A program made the translations under genes and the position numbers. The notes beneath the pieces were generated by a model, which was given only the letters and a program-made list of their open reading frames with translations, was not told the origin of the DNA and searched no databases. From the NCBI GenBank assembly GCA_031277685.1, contig JAITLV010000200.1, forward strand, positions 1 to 55,122: a DNA stretch of 55,122 nucleotides. The letters are read 5' to 3'. The stretch's first letter is position 1; each line of letters opens with the position of its first letter. Origin of the DNA: Sphingobacterium sp. Lineage in GTDB: Bacteria > Bacteroidota > Bacteroidia > Sphingobacteriales > Sphingobacteriaceae. Positions 8,516 to 18,310 of the stretch are shown piece after piece.

Positions 8516-9499
8516 ATGATTCAATTCACATCAAAGGGCATTTATTGTGTACCAGGCAAATTTTACCTTGACCCATGGCAACCAGTTGATATGGCCATCA
8601 TTACACATGGTCATGCGGACCATGCGTATCCAGGTATGAAAAAATATCTCTGCCATCATTTTACAGTGGGTATACTAAAAAGTCGCATTGGTCCAGATAT
8701 CAAAGTCGAAGGGTTAGCGTACAACCAGGCAGTCCATATTAATGGTGTAAAAGTTTCTTTACACCCTGCCGGACATATCATTGGATCAGCCCAGATACGG
8801 ATGGAGTATAAGGGAAAAGTGACTGTTTTCACAGGTGACTATAAGATCCAGGATGATGGACTCTCAACAGCTTTTGAACCTGTAAAATGCCATGAGCTCA
8901 TCACCGAAAGTACTTTTGGTCTGCCTATTTACCGTTGGGAAAGTGTTGTAGCCCAAAATCAACGATTGAATGCATGGATTGCACACAACCAAGGTCATAA
9001 AAAAACATCGGTATTTATTGGCTATTCGTTGGGCAAGTCACAACGGATATTAAATGCCGTCAAGGATATGGGCGAAATCTATGTACATTACAGTATCGCT
9101 AAATTAAACATGGCCTATAGCGATGCGGGCATACAATTACCGCCCTATCAAATTGTCGACCTTAAAGAGGGCAGCAAACAACTTGATGGCAAGATCGTAT
9201 TGCTGCCGCCTGCACTGCTTGATACCCAGCTTCTACAAAAGATACCGCATGTTGCATATGCCATCTGCTCGGGCTGGATGCAAATTCGTGGCGCGCGCAG
9301 GTGGCGTAGCGCCGATGCGGGTTTCGCTATTAGCGATCATGCTGATTGGAATGGATTACTGCAGGCCGTCATCGAAAGCAGTGCAGAAAAGGTGTATGTA
9401 ACACATGGCCAGACGGCGGTGTTCAGCAAATACCTAAACGAAATAGGTATTGAGGCTGAAGAAGTCAAAACGAATTACGGTGAAGAATTAGACGTATGA
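8516..9499 (+). CDS. Ligase-associated DNA exonuclease (MBL fold)
   Basis: A 327-aa metallo-beta-lactamase/beta-CASP type nuclease of the family found with ATP-dependent ligases. Metal-binding motifs are visible: HGHADH at 31-36, HPAGHIIG around 83-90, TGDYK with D108, and late DHADW and THGQ motifs. The family is expected to trim DNA ends before ligation. It is the first gene of a four-gene plus-strand DNA repair operon and overlaps the ligase start by ATGA at 9496-9499. No signal peptide; cytoplasmic. Confidence 0.92.
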   Translation: MIQFTSKGIYCVPGKFYLDPWQPVDMAIITHGHADHAYPGMKKYLCHHFTVGILKSRIGPDIKVEGLAYNQAVHINGVKVSLHPAGHIIGSAQIRMEYKGKVTVFTGDYKIQDDGLSTAFEPVKCHELITESTFGLPIYRWESVVAQNQRLNAWIAHNQGHKKTSVFIGYSLGKSQRILNAVKDMGEIYVHYSIAKLNMAYSDAGIQLPPYQIVDLKEGSKQLDGKIVLLPPALLDTQLLQKIPHVAYAICSGWMQIRGARRWRSADAGFAISDHADWNGLLQAVIESSAEKVYVTHGQTAVFSKYLNEIGIEAEEVKTNYGEELDV

Positions 9500-11076
9500 T
9501 AGCATTTGCGACATTGATCAATGCCCTTGACAGTACCAATAAGGCCAGCTTAAAGAAAGAAGCGATTATCGACTTCCTGCGATTTGCTCCGGACAAAGAT
9601 AAACTATGGTTTCTTGCCCTAATGACTGGCAAGAGACCAAAACGGCCGATATCGACCAAAGATCTTAAAACTTGGGTACTGGAACTTACTGCTATTCCAG
9701 AATGGTTGTTTATAGAATGTTATGCTGCTGTGGGAGATCTCTCCGAAACCATATCACTCCTACTCCCGCCCCCAATTAAAAAAACAGATAAAAGCCTCAG
9801 TGAATGGATGGAAGATATCACAATATTAGGAAGAGCTTCAATCACAGAGAAAAAAACTTTTGTGTTGGAATCCTGGAATGAACTCACCAGTATAGAACGG
9901 TTTATCTTCAACAAATTGCTTGGTGGAAGTTTTCGACTTGGCATTTCGGCAAAAGGGCTTATCAATACCATTGCGCTGTATTTTCAGATTGATCCCAGCA
10001 CTGTCGCCCATAGTATTATGGGGGAATGGAATCCATATGATTACGAGTTTGAAAAACTAGTCCGGGGCGAATATAGTAACACAAATCTCTCAAAACCCTA
10101 TCCCTTTTGTTTGGCCTATTCAATTGAAAAAAAACTTGAAGAACTCGGTCCAATTACAGAATGGCAGTGTGAGTACAAATGGGATGGTATACGCGGCCAG
10201 CTGATCAAACGAGGTGACGAGGTTTTTATATGGTCCAGAGGCGAGGAACTTGTCACGGCACAATTTCCCGAGATCACAAGTGTTTTAAAACATTGGGGAG
10301 ACCATGTCGTTTTAGACGGTGAAATCCTGGCCGCAAAAAATAATCAGATCTTGAACTTTACAGAATTACAAAAACGGATCAACCGTAAGGTAATTTCCAA
10401 AGCATTGCGTGAAGAAGTCCCCATTGTTGTCTATCTTTATGACTTATTGGAACTCAATGGCAAAGATCTTCGAGCTGAAACACTGCAAGATAGACGGCAA
10501 CAACTAGAGCAACTGTACAAACGTAATCCTAGCACAACCATACAACTTTCACCAGTTATCTCTTGCAACAATTGGGAAGAACTGCGCGTTATACAATCCG
10601 CATCCCGTAAAGTGAACAGTGAGGGTGTTATGCTCAAAAAGAAAGACTCCATATATTATGCAGGCCGCAAAAAGGGAGGCTGGTGGAAATGGAAAGTTAA
10701 TCCCATGACCATTGATGCCGTATTGATATACGCGCAAAAAGGCAGTGGCCGAAGAAGTGCTCATTATACGGACTATACCTTTGCAGTCAAAGATGGAGAT
10801 AATCTGGTTAGCATCGCAAAAGCATATTCAGGCCTTACAGATAAAGAAATACTTGAAGTAAGCCGCTTTATTAAACAAAATTCGCTTGAGAAGTTCGGAC
10901 CGGTCCGGACTGTTAAGCCGGAACTGGTTTTTGAGATCGCCTTTGAAGGGATCGGCTATAGTAAACGTCATAAATCAGGCGTAGCCTTACGCTTCCCTCG
11001 CATTTTGCGTTGGCGAAGAGACAAGACAGCTGCCGATATAGATACAGTGGAAAACATCAAAAAATTGATACAATAA
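9496..11076 (+). CDS. ATP-dependent DNA ligase
   Basis: A 526-aa ligase that seals DNA nicks using ATP. An N-terminal helical DNA-binding domain (about 1-200) precedes the nucleotidyltransferase domain. Motif I is EYKWDGIRG with adenylation lysine K228; VLDGEIL (motif III), EGVMLKK (motif IV) and KWK near WWKWKVNP (motif V) follow, and an OB-fold domain completes the protein. It is a second, repair-type ligase beyond the NAD-dependent replicative one expected in bacteria. Start overlaps the exonuclease stop by 4 bp; the helicase begins 1 base after its stop, so the genes look translationally coupled. Confidence 0.94.
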   Translation: MIAFATLINALDSTNKASLKKEAIIDFLRFAPDKDKLWFLALMTGKRPKRPISTKDLKTWVLELTAIPEWLFIECYAAVGDLSETISLLLPPPIKKTDKSLSEWMEDITILGRASITEKKTFVLESWNELTSIERFIFNKLLGGSFRLGISAKGLINTIALYFQIDPSTVAHSIMGEWNPYDYEFEKLVRGEYSNTNLSKPYPFCLAYSIEKKLEELGPITEWQCEYKWDGIRGQLIKRGDEVFIWSRGEELVTAQFPEITSVLKHWGDHVVLDGEILAAKNNQILNFTELQKRINRKVISKALREEVPIVVYLYDLLELNGKDLRAETLQDRRQQLEQLYKRNPSTTIQLSPVISCNNWEELRVIQSASRKVNSEGVMLKKKDSIYYAGRKKGGWWKWKVNPMTIDAVLIYAQKGSGRRSAHYTDYTFAVKDGDNLVSIAKAYSGLTDKEILEVSRFIKQNSLEKFGPVRTVKPELVFEIAFEGIGYSKRHKSGVALRFPRILRWRRDKTAADIDTVENIKKLIQ

Positions 11077-11077
11077 T

Positions 11078-13540
11078 TTGAGTCAGAAGATTACACATAG
11101 TGAAGGGTTCGGGATTATCAATCGTTATTTTGAATCCTTAGGCAACAGCCCTTTCGGGTTTCAGGTCAAAACCTGGGATAAATATGCCATGGGGTACAGT
11201 GGAATGGTCATTGCGCCTACAGGGTTCGGAAAAACATTTTCTGTTTTTATGGCCGTTTTGATCGACTATATGAACCATCCCGAGCACTACCAGAAAGGAT
11301 TAAAACTACTGTGGATTACTCCACTGCGCTCCCTGGCAAAGGATCTGGCAAGAGCCATGCAGGCTGCCATCGATGCGATCGGCCTAGACTGGATCGTCCA
11401 GGTACGTAATGGTGATACCGATCCAAAAATCAGAGCGCAACAGACCAAGGCCATGCCAGACATCCTTTTAGTGACTCCTGAAAGTTTACACCTGCTGCTC
11501 GCCCAAAAACAACGCGACAAATATTTCAAAAATCTTCGTTGTGTTACTGTAGATGAATGGCATGAACTTATTGGAAATAAGCGCGGTGTCATGGTCGAAT
11601 TAGCCTTATCCTATCTCAAATCTCAATACCAAGGACTCCGTATTTCGGGCATTACCGCAACCATAGGAAATCTCGATCAGGCCATGGACGTACTATTGCC
11701 TGACGAAAAAAAACGCGTACAGATTATTGCAAAGGAGAAAAAGAAAATCGCCATAAAATCAATCTATCCAAATCATGTAGAACTGCTCCCTTGGGCTGGT
11801 CACCTTGGTGGCAACCTTGTCGATCAGGTTGTTCCCATTATATTGGAAAGTAAAAGCACGATTCTCTTCACCAATACCCGTAGCCAAAGCGAAATGTGGT
11901 ATCAGCTACTGCTACAGGCACATCCCGATTTTGCAGGACAGATTGCCCTGCACCACAGTTCAGTCGACGCTCATATCCGCGAATGGATCGAAGACAATCT
12001 AAGCAGTGGCCGGCTTAAAGCGGTCGTATCCACCTCATCACTTGATCTGGGGGTAGATTTCAAACCCGTTGACACGGTTATTCAAATCGGATCAAGCAAG
12101 GGAGTAGCTCGATTTATGCAGCGGGCAGGAAGAAGCGGACATAGCCCTTTTGAGACCTCAATCATTTACTTTGTCCCAACACATTCACTGGAACTTATTG
12201 AAGTCGCTGCGTTGAAGGAAGCAGTCCGGACACAAACAATCGAAAACCGGGATCCGATGGTCCAGAGTTTTGATATGCTGGTCCAATTTATGGTGACCAT
12301 TGCTCTGGGTGGTGGTTTCCGGTCCGAGGAACTCCATCAGATCGTCACCCGGACACATGCCTTCAGCCTTATGGAGGATGAAGAGTGGCAATGGTGCATG
12401 TATTTTATCACTGCGGGCGGAAAGATTGGTAAGCGCTATGAGGAATTTCATAAAGTGATTCAAGCGGAAGATGGCAACTGGGTTATAAAAAATAGGCGAA
12501 TCGCACTGCTACACCGATTAAATATTGGGGCTATTGTCGGAGACGCCATGATGCGCGTAAAATTTCTCTCTGGTGGATACATCGGTATGATTGAGGAATA
12601 TTTTATCAGTAAACTGAAGAAGGGGGAACGGTTCAACCTTGCAGGTAGGATACTCGAGTTGATTATGGTCAAAGAAATGACCGTATTCGTTAAGAATTCT
12701 TCGGGCAAAGCTATCACGCCAAGCTGGTTGGGTGGCCGCCTGCCACTTTCTGCCAATCTAAGTCACTTTCTTCGCAAAAAACTAGCAGCAGCAGTCATGC
12801 CCCATAACAATGAAAAAGAGCTTCGTTTTCTAGCGCCACTGATCCAAAAGCAACAAAGTCTTTCTGCCGTGCCGGACGAGTCGCAATTTCTGGTCGAACA
12901 CATCAAGACCCGTGAAGGCCATCATTTGTTTTTTTATCCGCTGGAGGGTCGATTGATTCATGAGGTTATGGCAGCGCTTATTGCCTATCGTATCAGCGAG
13001 CGCTACCCGATTAGTTTCTCCATGGCGATGAATGACTATGGCTTTGAGCTGTATTCTGACAAAGAAATCCAGCTGGATCAGGCACAGTTGAAAGAGATAT
13101 TAAGCCGGGAAAATCTGATGCAGGATGTAATCGCCAGTATCAATTCGGCCGAAATGGCCAGTCGAAAATTCCGGGATATTGCGGTAATTTCGGGCCTGGT
13201 GGTACAAAATTACCCCGGCACACAACAAAATAACAAGTCGCTACAGGCCTCTTCAGGCATTATTTTTCGTGTATTAATGGATCATGACCCCAGCAATCTA
13301 TTGTTAAAACAAGCGTTCACCGAAGTGTTCAATCAGCAATTTGAAGAATATCGTTTGATAGAAGCCTTTGAGCGAATAAATAATAGCCAAATCATCTATA
13401 CCTTTGTAGACGAATATACACCATTAAGTTTTCCGATCAAGGTCGACAGTCTACGTCAATCACTGTCGAGTGAAGCCTTAATTGAGCGAATTCAACGCAT
13501 GGAAAACACAAAAGGATCAAAAAGTAGACGGCGAAAATGA
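11078..13540 (+). CDS. Ligase-associated DEXH-box helicase (Lhr-type)
   Basis: An 820-aa superfamily 2 helicase resembling the core of Lhr. It has Walker A APTGFGKT at 46-53, DEWH at 159-162 (DExH box), an SGITATIG motif III, VSTSSLDLGVD, and motif VI QRAGRSGH, followed by a winged-helix/Lhr-specific C-terminal half. The start is a TTG one base after the ligase stop; the next ATG (residue 38) would sit just 8 residues before the Walker A, so TTG is the better choice. Its end overlaps pdeM by ATGA at 13537-13540. Members of this family unwind DNA in damage repair. Confidence 0.92.
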   Translation: MSQKITHSEGFGIINRYFESLGNSPFGFQVKTWDKYAMGYSGMVIAPTGFGKTFSVFMAVLIDYMNHPEHYQKGLKLLWITPLRSLAKDLARAMQAAIDAIGLDWIVQVRNGDTDPKIRAQQTKAMPDILLVTPESLHLLLAQKQRDKYFKNLRCVTVDEWHELIGNKRGVMVELALSYLKSQYQGLRISGITATIGNLDQAMDVLLPDEKKRVQIIAKEKKKIAIKSIYPNHVELLPWAGHLGGNLVDQVVPIILESKSTILFTNTRSQSEMWYQLLLQAHPDFAGQIALHHSSVDAHIREWIEDNLSSGRLKAVVSTSSLDLGVDFKPVDTVIQIGSSKGVARFMQRAGRSGHSPFETSIIYFVPTHSLELIEVAALKEAVRTQTIENRDPMVQSFDMLVQFMVTIALGGGFRSEELHQIVTRTHAFSLMEDEEWQWCMYFITAGGKIGKRYEEFHKVIQAEDGNWVIKNRRIALLHRLNIGAIVGDAMMRVKFLSGGYIGMIEEYFISKLKKGERFNLAGRILELIMVKEMTVFVKNSSGKAITPSWLGGRLPLSANLSHFLRKKLAAAVMPHNNEKELRFLAPLIQKQQSLSAVPDESQFLVEHIKTREGHHLFFYPLEGRLIHEVMAALIAYRISERYPISFSMAMNDYGFELYSDKEIQLDQAQLKEILSRENLMQDVIASINSAEMASRKFRDIAVISGLVVQNYPGTQQNNKSLQASSGIIFRVLMDHDPSNLLLKQAFTEVFNQQFEEYRLIEAFERINNSQIIYTFVDEYTPLSFPIKVDSLRQSLSSEALIERIQRMENTKGSKSRRRK

Positions 13541-14193
13541 AGATATTGGAACAGCATATTACATTCAATAAACAACGACTTATCCTTAACAATCAACGGA
13601 CGATCTTTTGGCCCGAACGGAATACTCTGATTCTCTCCGACCTTCATCTGGGCAAAGCCGCGCACTTCCGAAAACATGGCATCCCTATTCCTTCAGAAAC
13701 GTCCCAAGCGGATCTTCAACGACTGGCCGTGCTAATTGATCATTATCAGGCAGGAAATATTTTGGTGGTAGGTGACCTGATTCACGCGGGTATCAACCAG
13801 GAAGTTCTTTTATTGGAAGAATTTAAACAAAAGTATCCGGCCATCCACTTTCATCTGGTTGTCGGCAATCATGATAGGCAGGCGGAAAAATTAGCTAAAA
13901 AAATTGATCTGATCTATCACAGTGGCACATTGGAGCTGGATCAAATTCATTTTGTGCACGAACCTATACACGATAATACCAACTTCACCATCAGTGGGCA
14001 TATACATCCAGGAGTGAGTATCAAACTTCCACCTAAAAAACACCTGCGCCTCCCCTGTTTCTGGATTTCGGCACGTCAGATCATCCTACCGGCTTTTAGT
14101 ACATTTACAGGGTTAGATAGCCGAAGAATGTCATCGGAGTATACCTGTTACGCACTACACGATGAAATTATCCTGCCGTTAAATCATTGGTAA
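13537..14193 (+). CDS. pdeM: Ligase-associated endonuclease/phosphoesterase PdeM
   Basis: A 218-aa calcineurin-like metallophosphoesterase. Motifs in order: SDLHLGK (34-40), GDLIHAG, GNHD and SGHIHPG, which together form the two-metal active site. In this operon type it is called the ligase-associated DNA damage response endonuclease PdeM. It is the last of four overlapping plus-strand genes and ends base-to-base against the convergent AraC gene (14193/14194). No terminator is visible at that junction, so the two transcripts probably overlap. Confidence 0.9.
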   Translation: MKILEQHITFNKQRLILNNQRTIFWPERNTLILSDLHLGKAAHFRKHGIPIPSETSQADLQRLAVLIDHYQAGNILVVGDLIHAGINQEVLLLEEFKQKYPAIHFHLVVGNHDRQAEKLAKKIDLIYHSGTLELDQIHFVHEPIHDNTNFTISGHIHPGVSIKLPPKKHLRLPCFWISARQIILPAFSTFTGLDSRRMSSEYTCYALHDEIILPLNHW

Positions 14194-15156
14194 TTACATT
14201 TTCAGTTCGCCCGGAGAGATCCCATAATATTTTTTAAAGGCGCTGCTGAAATTATTCTGATGGCCATAACCGGTCAACAGGGCCACTTCATAGACGGTCA
14301 TTTTATCATCCAACAGATAGCTCTTTGCTTTCTCCATGCGAATTCTCGTCAGATAGTCGTGGATCGTCACAGAAAAATATTCTTTAAAGTCCTTTCTCAG
14401 CTTACTTTCACTTGTCAATACCTCTGCAGCCAGTTCCTTTTGTGTTGGTGGATTGGCAATACGCTGTTCAAGGATCTGACGGGCCATTTCCAAACGTTGT
14501 ATATCCTCTTCATGGAATAATGAGACGACCTGCTCCCCCTTTTCGTTATACTGCTCAAATTGGTACATCAGCAATTCGACAATGCGAGATTCAGTATGGA
14601 GGCGCCGTATTTCACCTTTTTTCTTCGACTCAATAAGTTCCGCTATGGTATGCTGCATCTCATAGGTTGCCACCAGATCTTCCTCAGAAAATGAAGTGTA
14701 CTCCCCTTTTTCAATTTCGTGGACAAACTGTTGATGCAATAATGAATCCCGTTTGATGAGATTAAGATAATATTCTTTGGATATAACGGCGATAAAATAC
14801 GTATACTCTATACCAGGTTCTACTTCGTGCACCGATTTCACGGATGGAATATACCGGATATTGTGCCTGCTCATGCCATAGGGCAACTTACTGTCACTGG
14901 GTTTAAAAAATATAAATTGACTGGTAATTGTTTCACCCTCGATCTCGGTCAATATCTGAACAGGTCTATCAAATTGCATTTTCGAATGCAAGATAAATAG
15001 ACCTGAGGTAGAGAGCTGAAAATTTTCCATATGAACAGGTTCCGTATGGATCGTGATTTTATTTTCTACCAAAGGTTTTTCAGGCACATAGCTGTCTGGA
15101 ATTTCTTCTTCAAAAAGCCAATCAGCCAACTCAACTATTTTACTTTTCACCAACAT
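14194..15156 (-). CDS. AraC-family regulator of the haem locus
   Basis: A 320-aa regulator with a C-terminal double helix-turn-helix (about 220-320): a first HTH around TQKELAAEVLTSESKLRKDF and a second around EVALLTGYGHQNNFSSAF, ending in the AraC signature YYGISPGEL. The N-terminal 200 residues show no clear known fold and may bind a siderophore- or haem-related ligand, as in PchR-like activators (inference). An iron-box-like palindrome lies 62 bp upstream of its ATG, and hmuTUV is encoded just upstream on the same strand. It probably controls the haem uptake genes. Confidence 0.85.
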   Translation of the reverse strand: MLVKSKIVELADWLFEEEIPDSYVPEKPLVENKITIHTEPVHMENFQLSTSGLFILHSKMQFDRPVQILTEIEGETITSQFIFFKPSDSKLPYGMSRHNIRYIPSVKSVHEVEPGIEYTYFIAVISKEYYLNLIKRDSLLHQQFVHEIEKGEYTSFSEEDLVATYEMQHTIAELIESKKKGEIRRLHTESRIVELLMYQFEQYNEKGEQVVSLFHEEDIQRLEMARQILEQRIANPPTQKELAAEVLTSESKLRKDFKEYFSVTIHDYLTRIRMEKAKSYLLDDKMTVYEVALLTGYGHQNNFSSAFKKYYGISPGELKM

Positions 15157-15217
15157 GATTACAATTCGAATAAGCCTGATGCAGTTAAAATTAACGAATT
15201 AGGGTTGCAATTAAAAA

Positions 15218-15240
15218 TTATTTATAATCTATCTAAATAA
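15218..15240 (-). promoter_or_regulatory. Iron-box palindrome upstream of the araC-type gene
   Basis: Perfect 7-bp arms TTATTTA and TAAATAA are separated by 9 bases (TAATCTATC). The same architecture recurs at 18283, 22330 and 26054 in this haem locus, which makes a Fur-type operator the simplest reading. It lies 62 bp before the regulator's start. Confidence 0.6.
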
Positions 15241-15278
15241 ATTACTGTGATACAGCAACAAAATAAAGACGAACTGGT

Positions 15279-16070
15279 CTATTCCAGATCAATCTCCATC
15301 TCCTCTAATTGCACATAGGGTTTGAGTGTACGGGGGTTCATGATCACATTTGACTCCACAGAAAAAATCGTATAGATTTCTTTCTGTGCCAATACCTCTA
15401 CCGGTGTACCGTGAAAAAGTTTGCGGCCATGTTTGAGCATGAGGATCCGGTCAGCATACATTGCAGCAAAATTCACATCATGGACGATCAGAATAACCAT
15501 AAATCCTTTGCGCGCCAATGCCTTGGCAATAGCCAATACTTTCTGCTGGTAATGCAGATCGAGAGCAGAGATGGGTTCATCCAACAATAAAAGAGCGTCC
15601 GGATTATCCCAGATCTGGGCCAAAACACGGGCAAGATGAACCCGTTGCTGCTCGCCTCCGGATAGGCTCAAAAAATCACGTTCGGCAAATGCTGTCACAC
15701 CACAGAGTTCCATTGTCTCAGCCACCACCTGATAATCACGGGATGCCGGCGTATTTCGATAATGCGGGTACCTGCCCATTAATACGATCTCTTCGACCTT
15801 AAAGCTTAGTGTCATCTGTTGCTGCTGGCTCAACAAGGCCCTACATTTAGCTAATGTTGGGGCATCGTATGCGGACAATAGCTTGCCGTTGAAATGGATC
15901 TGGCCAGAATCCGGTTCCTTCTCCCCGCTGAGCAGTCCCATCAAGGTGGACTTACCGGCTCCATTGGCACCAAGTACAGCCAAAATTTCACCTTTACGCA
16001 CTTGAAAAGTAATATCTTTCAATAGTTTTCGGCCTTTCAGCTCGTAGTTGATTTTCTCTACACGCAACAT
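15279..16070 (-). CDS. hmuV: Haem ABC transporter ATP-binding protein HmuV
   Basis: A 263-aa ATPase of the iron/haem import ABC class. Walker A GANGAGKS at 34-41, Q-loop around SQQQQMTLSF (81-90), signature LSGGEQQR (136-143), Walker B LLLLDEP (160-166) and the switch His in IVHDVNFAA are all present. The second Q-loop glutamines and the sequence VLMGRYPH are typical of HmuV/FecE. It is the third gene of minus-strand hmuTUV and powers transfer of haem across the inner membrane. Spacing from the permease is 33 bp. Confidence 0.92.
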   Translation of the reverse strand: MLRVEKINYELKGRKLLKDITFQVRKGEILAVLGANGAGKSTLMGLLSGEKEPDSGQIHFNGKLLSAYDAPTLAKCRALLSQQQQMTLSFKVEEIVLMGRYPHYRNTPASRDYQVVAETMELCGVTAFAERDFLSLSGGEQQRVHLARVLAQIWDNPDALLLLDEPISALDLHYQQKVLAIAKALARKGFMVILIVHDVNFAAMYADRILMLKHGRKLFHGTPVEVLAQKEIYTIFSVESNVIMNPRTLKPYVQLEEMEIDLE

Positions 16071-16103
16071 AAAAACAATATTATTTAGACATCCGAAAGA
16101 AGA

Positions 16104-17135
16104 CTATTTATCCCTGATTAAAATATACAAAAATACGGGCGTTCCCAGCAGCGCAGTAATCACACCGATGGGCAATTCGATCGGCGCAACCAGAACACGG
16201 GCAATAATATCGGCCAGGGTCAGCACCAATGCACCCAACAACAATGAACCCGGCAGCACAAAACGATGATCCGGTCCGCCCATCAAGCGTATCGTATGTG
16301 GGACGATCAACCCAACAAAACCAATAATTCCCGACACCGCTACTGAAGCTCCGACGGCCAAAGTCGATAAAACAACTACCCACCTTTTTACACGATCGCT
16401 GCGCATGCCCAGTAGATCCGCCTGTATCTCCCCAAGTGCAAATGCATTCAATGATTTTCCAAAAAATGGAAGGATCAATAGGGCAATACAGATAAAGGGC
16501 CCTATGGCCAGTAAATTGTCCCAAGTGGCTCCCCCTAAGCTACCCAGCATCCAGAATGTAATAGTCCGGAGCTGTTGTTCTGTAGACATATAGGTCAATA
16601 AACCCGTCAGCGCACCGGCGAACGCATTGATGGCAATACCCGCCAACAACATGGTGGTTACATTTGGACGGCCATTTTTACGGGCAATACGATAGACCAA
16701 GAAGGCCGTCAGCCCCGCCCCCACAAAGGCACCAAAGGCCAGCATATAATAACCTATCCAAGCTGAAAGTGAAGTCAACAGGAAAGTTTCGAATGCTATA
16801 ATCAGTACAGCAAATAAAGAGGCTCCGGAGGAAATCCCAATGAGTCCGGGCTCAGCAAGTGGATTGCGAAATATCCCTTGAATAGCAGCACCAGAAATAC
16901 CCAGGGCAGCACCAACCAGGAGTCCCAGCAATAAGCGTGGCATGCGGATTTCGAACAAGACATCAGCGTGCATGCTGTTCTGAACCGACAGTTCGGACAA
17001 ATGCATTTTTTCCATCAACATCATTAAGATATCTTCCGGAGGTATATGATAGGCTCCCAAACCTAATGCGACAATACATGTGACAAACAATAGTAGGCTC
17101 AAAGCCAGTAGTATTAACTTCTGTTTCTTCTGCAC
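16104..17135 (-). CDS. hmuU: Haem ABC transporter permease HmuU (FecCD family)
   Basis: A 343-aa polytopic permease, with about nine to ten hydrophobic segments and the FecCD hallmarks: EIRMPRLLLGLLVGAALGISG near the start, RNPLAEPGLIGISSGAS, and GFVGLIVPHTIRLMGG, the loop that contacts the ATPase. The frame opens with GTG at 17133-17135, 5 bp after the hmuT stop, and no upstream ATG is available. It forms the inner-membrane channel of the haem importer with HmuV. Confidence 0.92.
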   Translation of the reverse strand: MQKKQKLILLALSLLLFVTCIVALGLGAYHIPPEDILMMLMEKMHLSELSVQNSMHADVLFEIRMPRLLLGLLVGAALGISGAAIQGIFRNPLAEPGLIGISSGASLFAVLIIAFETFLLTSLSAWIGYYMLAFGAFVGAGLTAFLVYRIARKNGRPNVTTMLLAGIAINAFAGALTGLLTYMSTEQQLRTITFWMLGSLGGATWDNLLAIGPFICIALLILPFFGKSLNAFALGEIQADLLGMRSDRVKRWVVVLSTLAVGASVAVSGIIGFVGLIVPHTIRLMGGPDHRFVLPGSLLLGALVLTLADIIARVLVAPIELPIGVITALLGTPVFLYILIRDK

Positions 17136-17140
17136 CTGAT

Positions 17141-17998
17141 TTATTTTGAGTCCATTATTTTTCCAAATCCACGATGCAGTTCCAAGATCGCATCAGGTAG
17201 CCGATTGCTAAAGTTGACTAGTAGGGATGCATTCATCACCAATATACGTTCATTTTTACCGGCATTTGTAATACGCATTCCAGGCAATTTAAGAATCGCT
17301 TCTTCTCCACCTAAGCTGCTCGCCCCAAAATCAAAGAGTAATACGATGTCCGGATTGGCCTGAACCAATGCTTCCGTCGTGTAAGGTTTGAAATCCGAAA
17401 ATTCCTGCACCGCATTCTTACCCCCGGCCAGACTGATCATTGCATCGAGGCTGCTCCCCTTGCCGGCAACACTCATCGTACCAGTTCCACGAGCATATAG
17501 GAAGAGTACTTTGGGTACCGGTTTCCCTTTATTCTCCCTTTTTACTAATTCCAGTGTATGATCCAAGCTTATTTTTGTTCGTGATACCAAAGCTTTACCC
17601 ATGGTGGATTCTCCTATTCCATCTGCCACTTCCTGAATATAGTGTAAGGCTCCTGAAGCTGAATAATTTGGTTTGACCGCGATAAACTTGACTCCAGCGG
17701 CACGGATTTGCTGGATCGTTGCATTGGGTACATCGCCCTCGTTAGCCAAAACAATAGTAGGTTTAAATGATAATAGACCTTCCGCAGAGACAGAACGGTT
17801 TTTACTGACCCTTGGCAAAGCCGCAGCTGCCTTTGGCGATATACTTGTCACATCGGTCGCAACCATACGGTCTCCCAGACCGAGGCCATAAACCGTTTCT
17901 GTAAGTGAGCTGTTCAACGTTATAATCCGTTGCTCTGCGCTTGCCCATCCCTTGATAGGAAGCAAGCAACATAGTATAATTAGGTAAATTCTATGCAT
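17141..17998 (-). CDS. hmuT: Periplasmic haem-binding protein HmuT
   Basis: A class III (BtuF/HmuT-like) solute-binding protein of about 285 aa. I start at the ATG at 17996-17998, which gives a clean signal peptide (MHRIYLIILCC...WASA, cleavage before EQR). The frame extends 10 codons further to a TTG, but that would bury the signal peptide. Landmarks are RIITLNSSLTETVYGLG, EGLLSFKPTIVLA, the GTGTMSVAG loop and the late NPDIVLLFDFG. It hands haem to HmuUV. First gene of hmuTUV, divergent from the TonB receptor. Confidence 0.9.
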   Translation of the reverse strand: MHRIYLIILCCLLPIKGWASAEQRIITLNSSLTETVYGLGLGDRMVATDVTSISPKAAAALPRVSKNRSVSAEGLLSFKPTIVLANEGDVPNATIQQIRAAGVKFIAVKPNYSASGALHYIQEVADGIGESTMGKALVSRTKISLDHTLELVKRENKGKPVPKVLFLYARGTGTMSVAGKGSSLDAMISLAGGKNAVQEFSDFKPYTTEALVQANPDIVLLFDFGASSLGGEEAILKLPGMRITNAGKNERILVMNASLLVNFSNRLPDAILELHRGFGKIMDSK

Positions 17999-18080
17999 CT
18001 CTTTCTTTACTCCATTAACACCAAGCAAGATTTGGTTTTTCCATCTCTTGCTCCGACATTGTATTATTTAATCACAAAAC

Positions 18081-18103
18081 AAATCAATAATCAGTCTAAA
18101 TAC
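18081..18103 (-). promoter_or_regulatory. Weak iron-box-like site upstream of hmuT
   Basis: The centre TAATCAGTC and right arm TAAATAC resemble the site upstream of the AraC gene (7 of 9 and 6 of 7 bases), but the left arm matches poorly (3 of 7). It lies 83 bp upstream of the hmuT start in the 312-bp divergent region 17999-18310, which holds no gene. Confidence 0.3.
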
Positions 18104-18282
18104 AAATTATTTCAAATAAAAGGCAGTAAAGGCAATTGACAATACACACCACATAACACACTATATTACAATTAAATAAATAAAAAAAAACAATTGATTA
18201 CAGGCGACAAAAATCGGATTAAATAGAATTTATGACAGTTTGCATATAGAAAAATTCAATAGTATTGCCTTTTTTTGTAACA

Positions 18283-18305
18283 TTATTTAGAATGATTAAA
18301 AATAA
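18283..18305 (+). promoter_or_regulatory. Iron-box palindrome at the TonB receptor start
   Basis: TTATTTA, then GAATGATTA, then AAAATAA: one mismatch from perfect arms. It ends 5 bases before the GTG start of the receptor, so a bound repressor would block the start of transcription or the leader. Nearly identical to the site at 22330-22352. Confidence 0.6.
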
Positions 18306-18310
18306 ATAAA

